From the NCBI GenBank assembly GCA_017303335.1, contig JAFLBK010000001.1, positions 811,001 through 875,000 of the forward strand: DNA of 64,000 nucleotides. The letters run 5' to 3'. The translations under genes were made by a program, and so were the position numbers. Under the pieces are notes generated by a model, which was given only the letters and a program-made list of their open reading frames with translations, had not been told where the DNA came from and did not search any database. Numbering within the stretch: the stretch's first letter is position 1; each line of letters starts with the position of its first letter. This document shows positions 43,766 to 52,413 of this stretch, piece after piece. This stretch comes from Chitinophagales bacterium. GTDB lineage: Bacteria; Bacteroidota; Bacteroidia; Chitinophagales; Chitinophagaceae.

Positions 43766-45028
43766 ATGAATACAAACATCGTCATATCACTTGATACCCG
43801 GCGGTCAAAGAAGGACGGCTCATATCCGCTTGTCATGCGGCTTGGTCACAATGAGAGAACGACCTCGATCCCCCTTAATATCAGCCTGCTTGAAAAGGAC
43901 TGGAACGAAAACGAGAGGGTCGTAAAAAACACATACAAGGGTACAAATTCCGTTACCTGGGTGAATAACCGCATTCAGAAGAGTAAAGCGGATGCGATGG
44001 ATATTATCCTTAAACTTAATGAGGCCGGAAAACTTGACGGCTTATCTGTGGTTGAACTCCGTGATAAAATAGTAAAGAAAAACAATGAAGCTTCATTTTT
44101 TGAGTATGCAAAAGAGATAATAAAAGACCTTAAATCAGCTAACCGGATCGGAACTGCCCGGTCATATCAGGATGTTTTTAATGTCCTCAGCAACTTCAAT
44201 GACAAAAAGGACTTATCCTTCAAAGATGTAAATTATAAGTTCCTTATTAAACTGGAAGGGACGCATTTGGGGAAGGGGAACTCCTATAATGGTCTTGCTG
44301 TTTATATGCGAACCATCCGGGCAATCTTCAACAAGGCTGTAAAGGCTGGCGTTGTTGAGAAAGAGTTTTACCCGTTTGCAGACTATAAAATTAAGACCGT
44401 TCCCACTGAAAAGCGGGCTTTGGAAATTGATTTGCTGAAAGCAATCATTACTAAAAACCTTCCCCAAAATCATAAATGCTTTAATGCCCGGAATTACTTT
44501 GTCGCCAGCTATATGATGTACGGCATGAATTTTACCGACATGGCTTTTTTGAAGAAATCAGATATTGTTGACGGACGCATTCAATACCGCCGCCGCAAGA
44601 CAAGCAAGCTGTACGATATTAAGATCACGGACAATCTTAAAACTATTCTGGACTTCTATATTGCCAAAAACCCGGACAGTGAGTTTGTATTTCCTATTTT
44701 AAAAAGGGAAGGGCTGGCTAATCAATTCAGAGACATTGAATGGGATCGGAAGCGGTACAATAAGAAGCTAAGGGTATTGGCAGGGCTTTGTGGTATCGAA
44801 CAGAACCTGACCAGCTATGTAAGCCGACATTCTTTTGCAACCCAGGCAATGCTTCAACAAGTGCCTTTGAATGCGATTAGTTCAATGCTTGGGCATTCAA
44901 GTTTGAAGACAACGGAAATCTACCTTAAAAGCCTTCCGAACAATATCCTTGATGATTATAACGATAAGATTTTGCTTGCATCCAAAGACACTAAGAAAAC
45001 AAAATCAAAAGCACCTGCTAAAAAGTGA
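43766..45028 (+). CDS. Tyrosine recombinase (integrase)
   Basis: From ATG at 43766 the 420-residue protein has the Bacteroidota integrase plan: an N-terminal arm-binding domain (VISLDTRRSKKDGSYPLVMRLGHNERTTSIPL), a SAM-like core-binding domain (about 110-210) and a catalytic domain with SRHSFAT, LGHSSLKTTEIYL and the nucleophile Tyr in that last motif. The position of the first catalytic Arg reads YGMNFTDMA, with no Arg, as is known for some Bacteroidota recombinases such as IntDOT. An in-frame TTG at 43754 is a less likely start. Its position next to the tRNA junction marks it as the element's integrase. Confidence 0.93.
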   Translation: MNTNIVISLDTRRSKKDGSYPLVMRLGHNERTTSIPLNISLLEKDWNENERVVKNTYKGTNSVTWVNNRIQKSKADAMDIILKLNEAGKLDGLSVVELRDKIVKKNNEASFFEYAKEIIKDLKSANRIGTARSYQDVFNVLSNFNDKKDLSFKDVNYKFLIKLEGTHLGKGNSYNGLAVYMRTIRAIFNKAVKAGVVEKEFYPFADYKIKTVPTEKRALEIDLLKAIITKNLPQNHKCFNARNYFVASYMMYGMNFTDMAFLKKSDIVDGRIQYRRRKTSKLYDIKITDNLKTILDFYIAKNPDSEFVFPILKREGLANQFRDIEWDRKRYNKKLRVLAGLCGIEQNLTSYVSRHSFATQAMLQQVPLNAISSMLGHSSLKTTEIYLKSLPNNILDDYNDKILLASKDTKKTKSKAPAKK

Positions 45029-45216
45029 GATAGCTTTTTTCTTTTGCCAGCAAAAATCCCTGCGTTAGTGATTGCAGTGGAAATCCTTTAATGGGCTATA
45101 CAGGCAAAGATTGAAACGAAAAGCACGACCCATTCAGTCTAATTTGTGATGGGTAACGCCCTATAAATCATAACTATTCGCCTAAAACACCCTAAGTTTA
45201 TAATTATCACTATATA

Positions 45217-45231
45217 GGTACTGTGAGTACC
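45217..45231. promoter_or_regulatory. Palindromic operator-like site 1 of the AbiE operon
   Basis: GGTAC-TGTGA-GTACC is a perfect inverted repeat. Thirteen of its 15 bases recur at 45289-45303. AbiEi antitoxins are known to repress their own promoter through inverted repeats. Confidence 0.5.
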
Positions 45232-45258
45232 TTAAAACGGACATATTTAAACTATTTA

Positions 45259-45290
45259 TTTGCATTAGTTTAAAAAAGATGCTATCTTGG
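45259..45290 (+). promoter_or_regulatory. Putative promoter of the AbiE operon
   Basis: TTTG (45259-45262) and TATCTTGG (45283-45290) are 20 bases apart. TATCTTGG differs by one base from the -7 consensus and ends four bases before the ATG, overlapping operator-like site 2. Confidence 0.5.
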
Positions 45291-45303
45291 TACTATGAGT
45301 TCC
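45289..45303. promoter_or_regulatory. Operator-like site 2 overlapping the AbiEi start codon
   Basis: GGTACTATGAGTTCC repeats site 1 with two changes and contains the start codon ATG (45295). A repressor bound here would cover the -7 box and the transcription start. Confidence 0.45.
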
Positions 45304-46077
45304 GAAAACACATCAAAAATAAACCAATTACTCAGTTCACAACCTCCGGGCGTAGTGATGCAATCTTTTTGGTTAGCGGAGCAGGGGTATAGCCTCGACC
45401 TTCAGAAACGCTACAAGAAGAGCAAATGGCTACAATCCATAGGTACAGGGGCGTTAATACGTGCCGGGGATCAGGTTGGATATGAAGGCGCAATCTATGC
45501 CTTACAACGAGAGAGTGGCTCTACGGTGCATCCAGGGGGCAAGACGGCAATGGCTTTTCTGGGCATGTCCCACTATTTAGAGCTTTCGCCGCAAAGCGTC
45601 ACAGTTTTTGGCGGTAAAACTGAAAACCTTCCTCAATGGTTCAAAAAACATGATTGGGGAACAAAAGTTAATTATTACAAGACATCATTCTTACCGTCCG
45701 ACATGGGTTTGACAGAAAAAGAACTCAAAAATTTTTCGATCAAAATATCGAATGCACCGAGGGCACTCATGGAGTGTTTATACCTTGTACCGGATGAACA
45801 AGACCTGATGGAATGTTTTCATCTCATGGAAAGCATGAACAATATCAGGCCGACTCTTGTTCAGGGATTGCTTGAAAAATGCGAGTCAATAAAAGTGAAA
45901 CGTTTGTTTCTCTATCTTGCTGAAAAAGTAAAACATGATTGGTTCACCCGCCTTGATCTTGAAAAAATAGATTTAGGAAAGGGTAAAAGAAGCATCATAA
46001 AAAATGGTGCTTATAATTCAAAGTATCAAATAACCGTATCAAAAGAACTCGAACAAGATGATCAAAGAAGAATATAA
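45295..46077 (+). CDS. AbiEi-type antitoxin/transcriptional regulator
   Basis: The 260-residue protein has an N-terminal winged-helix region (VVMQSFWLAEQGYSLDLQKRYKKSKWLQSIGTGALIRAG) and the AbiEi C-terminal domain with AIYALQRESGSTVHPGGKTAMAFLG and FSIKISNAPRALMECLYLVPDE. AbiEi is the antitoxin of the type IV toxin-antitoxin system AbiE and represses its own promoter. Two operator-like sites and a promoter lie upstream. The gene overlaps the toxin gene by 20 bases, as expected for a coupled pair. AbiE systems give phage resistance and stabilise mobile elements. Confidence 0.9.
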   Translation: MSSENTSKINQLLSSQPPGVVMQSFWLAEQGYSLDLQKRYKKSKWLQSIGTGALIRAGDQVGYEGAIYALQRESGSTVHPGGKTAMAFLGMSHYLELSPQSVTVFGGKTENLPQWFKKHDWGTKVNYYKTSFLPSDMGLTEKELKNFSIKISNAPRALMECLYLVPDEQDLMECFHLMESMNNIRPTLVQGLLEKCESIKVKRLFLYLAEKVKHDWFTRLDLEKIDLGKGKRSIIKNGAYNSKYQITVSKELEQDDQRRI

Positions 46078-46981
46078 AAAACAGGTGCAGCTTTTATTGG
46101 CTGTGATGCCGGAGGTAGTAAAAGAAGATTGCTTTGCGCTTCACGGTGGGACGGCTATTAACCTGTTCATCCGCAACATGCCCAGGCTTTCAGTTGATAT
46201 TGACCTCACCTATTTACCATTAGAAGATTTTGAAACATCGCGTGTGAATATCAATGCTGCCCTGCAAAGAATAATGGGCAACGTTAAAAAAGTATTACCT
46301 GATGTAAAGATTACTTACGAGGAAAAAAATTCCAAGCTTTATATCAATGCTAAAGGCGTTCTCGTAAAAGTGGAAGTAAACCTAACAGGAAGGGGTAGCC
46401 TTCATGCTCCTGTAATGATGGACTTGTGCCAAAAGGCGCAGGAAGAATTTGACGCTTTTGTAAGTATGAGGCTTCTGCCGCAGGGTCAAATATTCGGAAG
46501 TAAGATATGTGCTGCATTAGACAGGCAGCATCCAAGAGATTTGTTTGATGTAGATTACCTTCTAAAAAATGAGGGAATAACAAAAGAAGTAAAAGAAGGG
46601 TTTCTGTTTTATTTGTTAGGACATGGCAGACCAATTAATGAAGTACTTGCACCAAATTGGAAAGATCAGACACAGGCAATGGAAACGCAGTTTGCAGGAA
46701 TGTCCGTTGACAATTTTACTTATGAAGATTACGAGCAAACAAGAGTTGCACTGCTAAAAGCACTTCATGAAACTTTGACTGATGAGGATAGGAATTTCCT
46801 GTTAAGTCTCAAAAACCTTGCACCTGACTGGACAGTATATGATTTTGAACGTTTTCCCGGTATCGCCTGGAAACTGGAGAACTTGCAAAAGTTAAAAGAC
46901 AACAATCCAGAAAAACACGCAAAGCTGTTTGAAGCGTTGAAACAAAAACTGTATCCACCACCTGCAGAATCCCAAACTTGA
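46058..46981 (+). CDS. AbiEii-type nucleotidyltransferase toxin
   Basis: The 307-residue protein carries the DUF1814/AbiEii nucleotidyltransferase motif: ALHGGTAINLFIRNMPRLSVDIDLTYL, where GG-x-T and the D-x-D (DID) pair are the expected catalytic residues, followed by KLYINAKGVLVKVEVN with the third acidic position. In characterised AbiE systems this toxin transfers nucleotides to tRNA or other targets and stops growth. It overlaps the AbiEi gene and ends 49 bases before the LytTR-like gene. Confidence 0.9.
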   Translation: MIKEEYKKQVQLLLAVMPEVVKEDCFALHGGTAINLFIRNMPRLSVDIDLTYLPLEDFETSRVNINAALQRIMGNVKKVLPDVKITYEEKNSKLYINAKGVLVKVEVNLTGRGSLHAPVMMDLCQKAQEEFDAFVSMRLLPQGQIFGSKICAALDRQHPRDLFDVDYLLKNEGITKEVKEGFLFYLLGHGRPINEVLAPNWKDQTQAMETQFAGMSVDNFTYEDYEQTRVALLKALHETLTDEDRNFLLSLKNLAPDWTVYDFERFPGIAWKLENLQKLKDNNPEKHAKLFEALKQKLYPPPAESQT

Positions 46982-47030
46982 TAAGTGATATGAACTTATA
47001 CCTTAGCGTTTAATTTAATCACCATTGATA

Positions 47031-47657
47031 ATGACTAATTGCGAGGAAGAATTAAGGCTTGCTAAAGAGCGAATAAAGATGCTTGAAGAAAACGAGATAG
47101 ATTTCTCGTTACGGCTGTGGTTAGCGTTAGAAGACATTCTCGAAAAAGACAAAGGCTTCTACCATCCCGACAATTTAGAACTCAGCGTGTTTGACAATGA
47201 CTTTGAAGTTAACAGGACAATTGCAATAAGCCCAAAGGATTTAATTTGTGTTATCACAGACAAAAACCAAGACGTAAAAGGAAATAACAGGAGAAAAAAA
47301 CAGCTTTTCGTTAAAGATGTTTCTGTAGGTAGCGATAACAAGGTCAGAACATACACCCTAAATAACAATGCTTTGAACTTTAAAAAGCTTTGCAATCAGC
47401 TTGACCCACTATCCCATTTTTTAATTGTTGTCTCAAAAAATTCTATAGTTAATGTGAAATTCTATGACCAAATCCAAAACTATGAATTAAAAGTGAACCT
47501 GACTGATGAACTTCCAGAGGCAGTAAAAACAATTGCCGTTTCAGATTCCAAAATCCACCGTGAAAATTTCACTAAAATTAAAGAGGCGTACAATTACAGG
47601 GTTTTGTTACAAAAAAAGGTAATTGGTTACAAGTATTCGATAGGCATTGACGGGTAA
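47031..47657 (+). CDS. LytTR-like DNA-binding protein without receiver domain
   Basis: The first 40 residues form a short predicted coiled coil (CEEELRLAKERIKMLEENEIDF). Residues about 65-190 follow the LytTR domain: AISPKDLICVITDKN, KQLFVKDVSVG, YTLNNNALNFKKLCNQLDP, HFLIVVSKNSIVNVKFYDQI and IAVSDSKIHRENFTKI, which mirror the usual strand-helix order and the RxxIVN motif (here KNSIVN). No phospho-receiver is present. I selected ATG at 47031 over TTG at 47025. It is probably a transcription regulator; its target is unknown. It follows the AbiE pair and precedes a small ORF and terminator. Confidence 0.55.
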   Translation: MTNCEEELRLAKERIKMLEENEIDFSLRLWLALEDILEKDKGFYHPDNLELSVFDNDFEVNRTIAISPKDLICVITDKNQDVKGNNRRKKQLFVKDVSVGSDNKVRTYTLNNNALNFKKLCNQLDPLSHFLIVVSKNSIVNVKFYDQIQNYELKVNLTDELPEAVKTIAVSDSKIHRENFTKIKEAYNYRVLLQKKVIGYKYSIGIDG

Positions 47658-47689
47658 TTTATTTTTAGGGTTCAACAAACATTTTACAA

Positions 47690-47845
47690 ATGGGAAAAAA
47701 CTCTAATCAACGGGCTAACGTAAAAAACCCGAACAATGTTGCTTTCAAAGCGGCGACAGACAATCGCTCTGTTCAGATGAATACTCCGGCAATCACCGCA
47801 AAGTCGGGATCACAAAAATTATCAACGGAGAGCAAGAAAAAGTAA
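47690..47845 (+). CDS. Small basic protein of 51 residues
   Basis: The frame MGKNSNQRANVKNPNNVAF continues to 51 residues rich in Asn, Lys and Ser with no hydrophobic core, so it is likely unstructured. It ends five bases before a perfect terminator. I recall similar short Asn/Lys-rich proteins in Bacteroidota but no function. It is too short for a firm call. Confidence 0.45.
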   Translation: MGKNSNQRANVKNPNNVAFKAATDNRSVQMNTPAITAKSGSQKLSTESKKK

Positions 47846-47850
47846 CCCAA

Positions 47851-47879
47851 AAGATGGCTGTAATTTCTACAGCCATCTT
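47851..47879. terminator. Bidirectional terminator between convergent gene sets
   Basis: AAGATGGCTGTA (47851-47862) pairs perfectly over 12 bases with 47868-47879 around a five-base loop, with T/A-rich sequence on both sides. It separates the plus-strand AbiE/LytTR group from the minus-strand defence operon. Confidence 0.85.
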
Positions 47880-47890
47880 TTATTTATGTA

Positions 47891-48556
47891 TTATAAATCT
47901 TTTCTTTTAATGTCTTTATCATAGCCCACTTGCCAAAAATACATATCCAACACCTTCATAACCGGATAATGCCTTTGTATCTTTTGTTGAATAAGTGTTT
48001 GGCATTTGTTTATTTCGGTTTTGTTGTCGTTTATAAAAGTAAAGAGTTCCTTTAATGAGTCGGCATTAAACTTCGAGTGCTTCAAACCAGCCTCATTCAG
48101 GCCATTTATAAAGTATCGGTCATAGGCCGGGACACAGGCAAAAGTACCTAAAAGTATCTTACTTATTAAAGTATCCGTAGGCGTAATTGGCTTCTGCAAT
48201 GCAGAGCCGCGAGTAAATAAAATATTGCTGTAATGAGTAGCTAACTTTTTTTGAATTTGCAAAATATGTGGAATTTTTTCAGGCGACATTTCTTGCTTAG
48301 AGCTGCATTTTAAAGGCAGATTTTCTTTTGAAAAAAGAATTTCAACAGCCCCTTGATGTATCAAATGGTTCTTTTGTAATAAGCCGCTTGACCCTCTATA
48401 CATACCCCAGCTTGCCAAATAAAAAGCCAATTCCAGGCAATGTTTATCGGTAGGGGTATCTCCTAAAAAAGCCTGATGACAATTATCCCATGACCTGTAT
48501 CTATGAAACGGATCGGAAGTAATTCCCAATAAGTATTTTTCAATGATGGGTATCAT
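47891..48556 (-). CDS. Conserved protein of unknown function, last gene of the defence-type operon
   Basis: The 221-residue protein is soluble and largely helical. The segments RYRSWDNCHQAF and AFYLASWGMYRGSSGLLQKNHLIH look like a conserved core: I recall related 'RSW...C...F' and 'ASWGMYRGSS' stretches in unannotated bacterial proteins, but no function. Its start is 17 bases downstream of the UDG-like gene, and it is on the same strand as the large helicase/methyltransferase genes, so it belongs to their operon. The bidirectional terminator lies just after it. Confidence 0.65.
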   Translation of the reverse strand: MIPIIEKYLLGITSDPFHRYRSWDNCHQAFLGDTPTDKHCLELAFYLASWGMYRGSSGLLQKNHLIHQGAVEILFSKENLPLKCSSKQEMSPEKIPHILQIQKKLATHYSNILFTRGSALQKPITPTDTLISKILLGTFACVPAYDRYFINGLNEAGLKHSKFNADSLKELFTFINDNKTEINKCQTLIQQKIQRHYPVMKVLDMYFWQVGYDKDIKRKDL

Positions 48557-48573
48557 TCAAAAAGTTGTTTAAA

Positions 48574-49224
48574 TCAATTTCTAATTATCTGCCCAAGTTT
48601 CGCTTTATCAATGCCGCCGCCATTTTGTGAAATGTCACCAATGTCGTTTAGAGTTTTTATAATTTTATTATCAATAAGAACTTTTGAAATAAGGTTTTCA
48701 AAGTTCTTTTTTACTCGTGCGTAGCGAAAAAAAGTTTTGATGTTTGCTGATTTTTTCTCTGCAATCGCTTTGATTTTTTTCTCAAAGAATGTCGGAACTG
48801 TCAAACTAACTAATTTTCGATACTGTGTTGTCGTCAGGCTACGATAGTTTATTGCAGTGTCGTATGGGTTAAGTGGAAAGGGTGAAATGTCTACAACCAA
48901 TAAACCAATTTCATTACAAACTTTAATAAAATCTTTTTTATCGGGTATGTGCCTGTTTAGTATGTCGCCCAAATCGCTACGATAGAAAAACTGAGAGTTG
49001 TTAATTTCTGGATTGTAGATATATTTTTTAGCTTTCCCCCAAAGCGGTGCTTCTGCAATCATTAAATAATTTACGACCTTAATTTGGTTAAGGTTATTAA
49101 GCCAAATTTTGTAAATGTCACTAAATGCCTTTTCTAGATAGATGCTGTCTTTGGCAAACTTGTCCGAAAGCCCATTTTGGTCATAGAAAGTTTTTAGGAA
49201 TATTTTATTTTCAACGTAGTTCAT
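48574..49224 (-). CDS. Protein resembling the uracil-DNA-glycosylase fold
   Basis: The 216-residue protein contains YLMIAEAPLWGK near residue 53, followed by an N...FFYRSDLG stretch and later LLVVDISPFPLNPYD. This order resembles UDG-superfamily proteins, where a GEAPG-type loop is followed by an aromatic pocket and an internal strand. The canonical catalytic Asp/His set is not evident. It lies 24 bases after the Res gene and 17 before the next. A role in recognising modified or damaged DNA within the defence operon is inference. Confidence 0.45.
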   Translation of the reverse strand: MNYVENKIFLKTFYDQNGLSDKFAKDSIYLEKAFSDIYKIWLNNLNQIKVVNYLMIAEAPLWGKAKKYIYNPEINNSQFFYRSDLGDILNRHIPDKKDFIKVCNEIGLLVVDISPFPLNPYDTAINYRSLTTTQYRKLVSLTVPTFFEKKIKAIAEKKSANIKTFFRYARVKKNFENLISKVLIDNKIIKTLNDIGDISQNGGGIDKAKLGQIIRN

Positions 49225-49248
49225 TTATGAAGGTTCTGTTGAATTCTC

Positions 49249-52200
49249 TTATCGTATTACAATGTCAATAATTTTTTGAATATAGGATTGACGTTGTTCT
49301 TTTTGAAACAAGACATGATTCTTATTAAAATCGTCCATACTTTCTTGACCTTTCCAATGTGTCAGTTCGGTGAAAGGGGTATTGGAAATAATGAAGGAGT
49401 TTAATTCGATATTAGGATCGTTTAATTTAGGTTGAATAGTTGTTTTGATAGACTTGTGTAATTGAATTTTAGGGTCTGTTAAACCTTGAATTTGTCTTAG
49501 TCCTTTAGGATCAACAAATGATACATACTGCTTATCGCCAATTACTAACCACAGAATAAAATCGGGAAAGAAATTATTTGCTTCAAAAAAACCAATTCCT
49601 TTTTTACTCATGTTGCGAAGTAGGTAAAATTGTTTGTCTTTGAAAAAATCTGCGTTGTTGTGGAAGTACAATTTAAGATCCTCAACCAGGTTCCGTTCCC
49701 CTATGTTTAAAGGTACTGGCTGAATCTTGATAACTTCTTCATATCGTCCTTTATCAATGTAGATTAATGGTTGATAAAGATGGAGCCCTGCATATAGAGC
49801 TTCAAAGTCTGTATCTATTTTGAAGTTTTCCTGAAATTCCTTCTTGCGAACAACTTCTTTAAGCTCTTTTATTTTTCCAATTAATCTGTCTTCGGTTTTC
49901 TTCACCAAAAAATTATACTCAGATTCAAAATTCGGGTTGTGAATATCTAGGATAGCAACTTCTATCTTATCACTATAAAACTTGCTCTTTTGATAATTAT
50001 AAAGCCTCTCAATAAATGATTTAAGCAAGGTAAGAGACAACTCATGCCATAGCTTTACTTTGCTGTAATCGCGTGGTTCAAGTTCGGTGGATGGAATTTG
50101 AAGCGTGTACCAATCCGGGCTTAATAAAATATCTTCTAATGCCTCAATTGATAAGTTTACGTTATACCAACTTCTTTCATTTTTGAACTTCTGAATTTCA
50201 AAATAAATTCTGTTCCAGTCTAAAAATGCTGTGTGAATGCGATCAAGTTTACCTTCTTCAATCGTTACAACGGTTGAGACATTTGTAAGTTTTGAACTTT
50301 TCAATACTTGCACTTTGGGATACCAATCTATTAAGACCGGTGGCACTTTTTCAGAAATAACAGCATCAACTAAAACATCACGTTTAAAGTTTGATCCGTC
50401 TTTAACCCGGATATATTTCAACTTCTTTTCTGATAAGTCAGTGATTGTTGGCAAAATATCAACGGTGATTTTTTCAAAGTCTGAGTCAGTAGGCAAGCCT
50501 TCTTCTTCCAGGTAGTCTTTAAACTGCTGCATGTAGTCAGCACGTAACCCAAAAATATTCAGGGTTTCAAGTATTGGTAAAACGCCTGGAATAAATGCAG
50601 GTCGCAAACTTGCATCTAAAGCTGTGCTGCGTTTGAGTGAGAACTTATACCCTTTTAAGCGAACGCCTCTTCCAAACAATTGAATGATTTCGGAGCCTTC
50701 GCCACGCCCAATATTCAATAAGCCCATTGTGCTAACTCGCCAACTACTCCAACCCTCGGAGAATTTCTTTGAGCCAATCAGTACATTTACTTTACTGCTC
50801 TTGCTATTGATGTCGTGGAAGAGGGATGTCGAAAAGTCTTTTTCATCTACCAACATCTTATGAGCTTCACAAATCTTCAATAGACCTTTATCGTCTCCAA
50901 CATTGATAACGCCAAAATAATCAGCGTTACCAATTCGTAAACCGATTTCACCATCTTGTCCTTTTAGGTTATCAATATGTAGTGACGCACCAGCGACTTC
51001 TGAGTTAAAGACTTCTTTTAATACGTCATGGAAAACAGCCTGTGCATTTTTTCCTGACTTGCGAATTTCTTTGAAGGCATTTCTAAAAATGGAGTGCCCG
51101 GTTTCGTTATTCAAACCATCTTTGGCATCCAGAAGTAATTTAATTCTCTCTATTGATTGGCGGTCGTCTTTTACAAAGGCTTCCAAAAACTTCAACACTT
51201 CGACAACATCAGAAGCAGTCTCTTTGCTGATGCTTTTGGTAACTTTTCCGCCAACAAAAATCGCCAGGGGTTTATCTATTAAGAATGGCTCAATCTCTTT
51301 CCCGTTTTCTTTAAATACCAACAATTGCTCATAGAACGAAAGGATACATGCTGTAAGGTAAAGCGAGACATATCCTTCCTGCCAATTTTGGTTAAGATTT
51401 AATATCTGGTAATCTTTACCGTATCCATCGTTGTAAAAATAACGGTAGGAGTAATCAAACAATGTGGCTTTGCCGTATTCATCAATCAATACTTTTTGTT
51501 TAGCACCTGACAAAGCGTGAACAGCCTGACCAAAGGTTGCAGAATATTCAAAGGAAAAACCTTCTTCGCATAAGCGATTTCTTTTGTCCTTCCATTCAGT
51601 ACCACCTGCGCCCCTGTGTCCTTCATCAACCAGAACTAAATTGTTTCCTTCAAAGGCTTCCACAGCCACCGTTTTATTTCCGCTTGTTTCTTCAAGTTTA
51701 TGAATGTCTATAATTTCAATTTTTTGTCCTACAAACAAGGCACCTCCGGTCTTATCAAACAATTCAGCTTCCATCCCTGACTGTGCAAATTCTTTCAAAT
51801 GCTGTTTTGATAAACCTTCATTGGGAGTAAGTACAATAATCCTGTTTAAGCCTTTCTCAATATTGTGCAATTTCAGATAATACCGATACTGCAAAATATT
51901 AATGTGCATAAGTAAGGTTTTGCCTGAGCCTGTTGCATTCCAATAGGCAAGTTTATTTAGATCGTTTGCAGATGAATCTAACCGAAATTCAGAAATAGAT
52001 TTAAAATCGTTTCCGTTTTTTCCATGATTGAATTCAAGAAATTTGTTTAATTCAGTTTGTAAAACAACAGGATCAGAAAAATATTTATCTAAATAAATCT
52101 CTGTAAACAGCAGGGCGATGTATTGGAAGTATTTCCATTTAATAGGTTCGTTTCTTTTCTCGGAAATAGCTTGTGTGTGAGAAAAAATGTTTTGATCGTA

Positions 52201-52401
52201 CTGCAACAACAATTCTTTGGGCAAATTTGCATTACTGTAAAATCTTGCAACTAATGCATGGTGGAAATGAGAAATATTGTTTTCATCATTTCCTTCAAGT
52301 GAGGAATCCTTTAAGTCCAAAGACAGAGTTTCCAAATCTGTTACGCCAAACAGATTTAAAATATATTTATTAAGTACGAGTGATGAACTGAGTTTTGCCA
52401 T
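49249..52401 (-). CDS. Type III Res-like helicase with C-terminal PD-(D/E)xK nuclease
   Basis: The 1,050-residue protein has a Walker A ATGSGKT at 156-162, DEGH Walker B at 259-262, and later helicase motifs including FSEGWSSWRVSTMGLLNIGRGEGSEIIQLFGRGVRLKG (motif V/VI region). Near the C-terminus FFPDFILWL has Asp947 and FVDPKG has Asp964-x-Lys966, the PD...(D/E)xK nuclease pattern of type III Res subunits. It would translocate on DNA and cut it when partnered with the methyltransferase encoded 12 bases upstream. It belongs to the minus-strand operon that begins with the XRE gene. AT-rich composition agrees with its neighbours on the element. Confidence 0.88.
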   Translation of the reverse strand: MAKLSSSLVLNKYILNLFGVTDLETLSLDLKDSSLEGNDENNISHFHHALVARFYSNANLPKELLLQYDQNIFSHTQAISEKRNEPIKWKYFQYIALLFTEIYLDKYFSDPVVLQTELNKFLEFNHGKNGNDFKSISEFRLDSSANDLNKLAYWNATGSGKTLLMHINILQYRYYLKLHNIEKGLNRIIVLTPNEGLSKQHLKEFAQSGMEAELFDKTGGALFVGQKIEIIDIHKLEETSGNKTVAVEAFEGNNLVLVDEGHRGAGGTEWKDKRNRLCEEGFSFEYSATFGQAVHALSGAKQKVLIDEYGKATLFDYSYRYFYNDGYGKDYQILNLNQNWQEGYVSLYLTACILSFYEQLLVFKENGKEIEPFLIDKPLAIFVGGKVTKSISKETASDVVEVLKFLEAFVKDDRQSIERIKLLLDAKDGLNNETGHSIFRNAFKEIRKSGKNAQAVFHDVLKEVFNSEVAGASLHIDNLKGQDGEIGLRIGNADYFGVINVGDDKGLLKICEAHKMLVDEKDFSTSLFHDINSKSSKVNVLIGSKKFSEGWSSWRVSTMGLLNIGRGEGSEIIQLFGRGVRLKGYKFSLKRSTALDASLRPAFIPGVLPILETLNIFGLRADYMQQFKDYLEEEGLPTDSDFEKITVDILPTITDLSEKKLKYIRVKDGSNFKRDVLVDAVISEKVPPVLIDWYPKVQVLKSSKLTNVSTVVTIEEGKLDRIHTAFLDWNRIYFEIQKFKNERSWYNVNLSIEALEDILLSPDWYTLQIPSTELEPRDYSKVKLWHELSLTLLKSFIERLYNYQKSKFYSDKIEVAILDIHNPNFESEYNFLVKKTEDRLIGKIKELKEVVRKKEFQENFKIDTDFEALYAGLHLYQPLIYIDKGRYEEVIKIQPVPLNIGERNLVEDLKLYFHNNADFFKDKQFYLLRNMSKKGIGFFEANNFFPDFILWLVIGDKQYVSFVDPKGLRQIQGLTDPKIQLHKSIKTTIQPKLNDPNIELNSFIISNTPFTELTHWKGQESMDDFNKNHVLFQKEQRQSYIQKIIDIVIR

Positions 52402-52413
52402 TTGCGTACTTAT

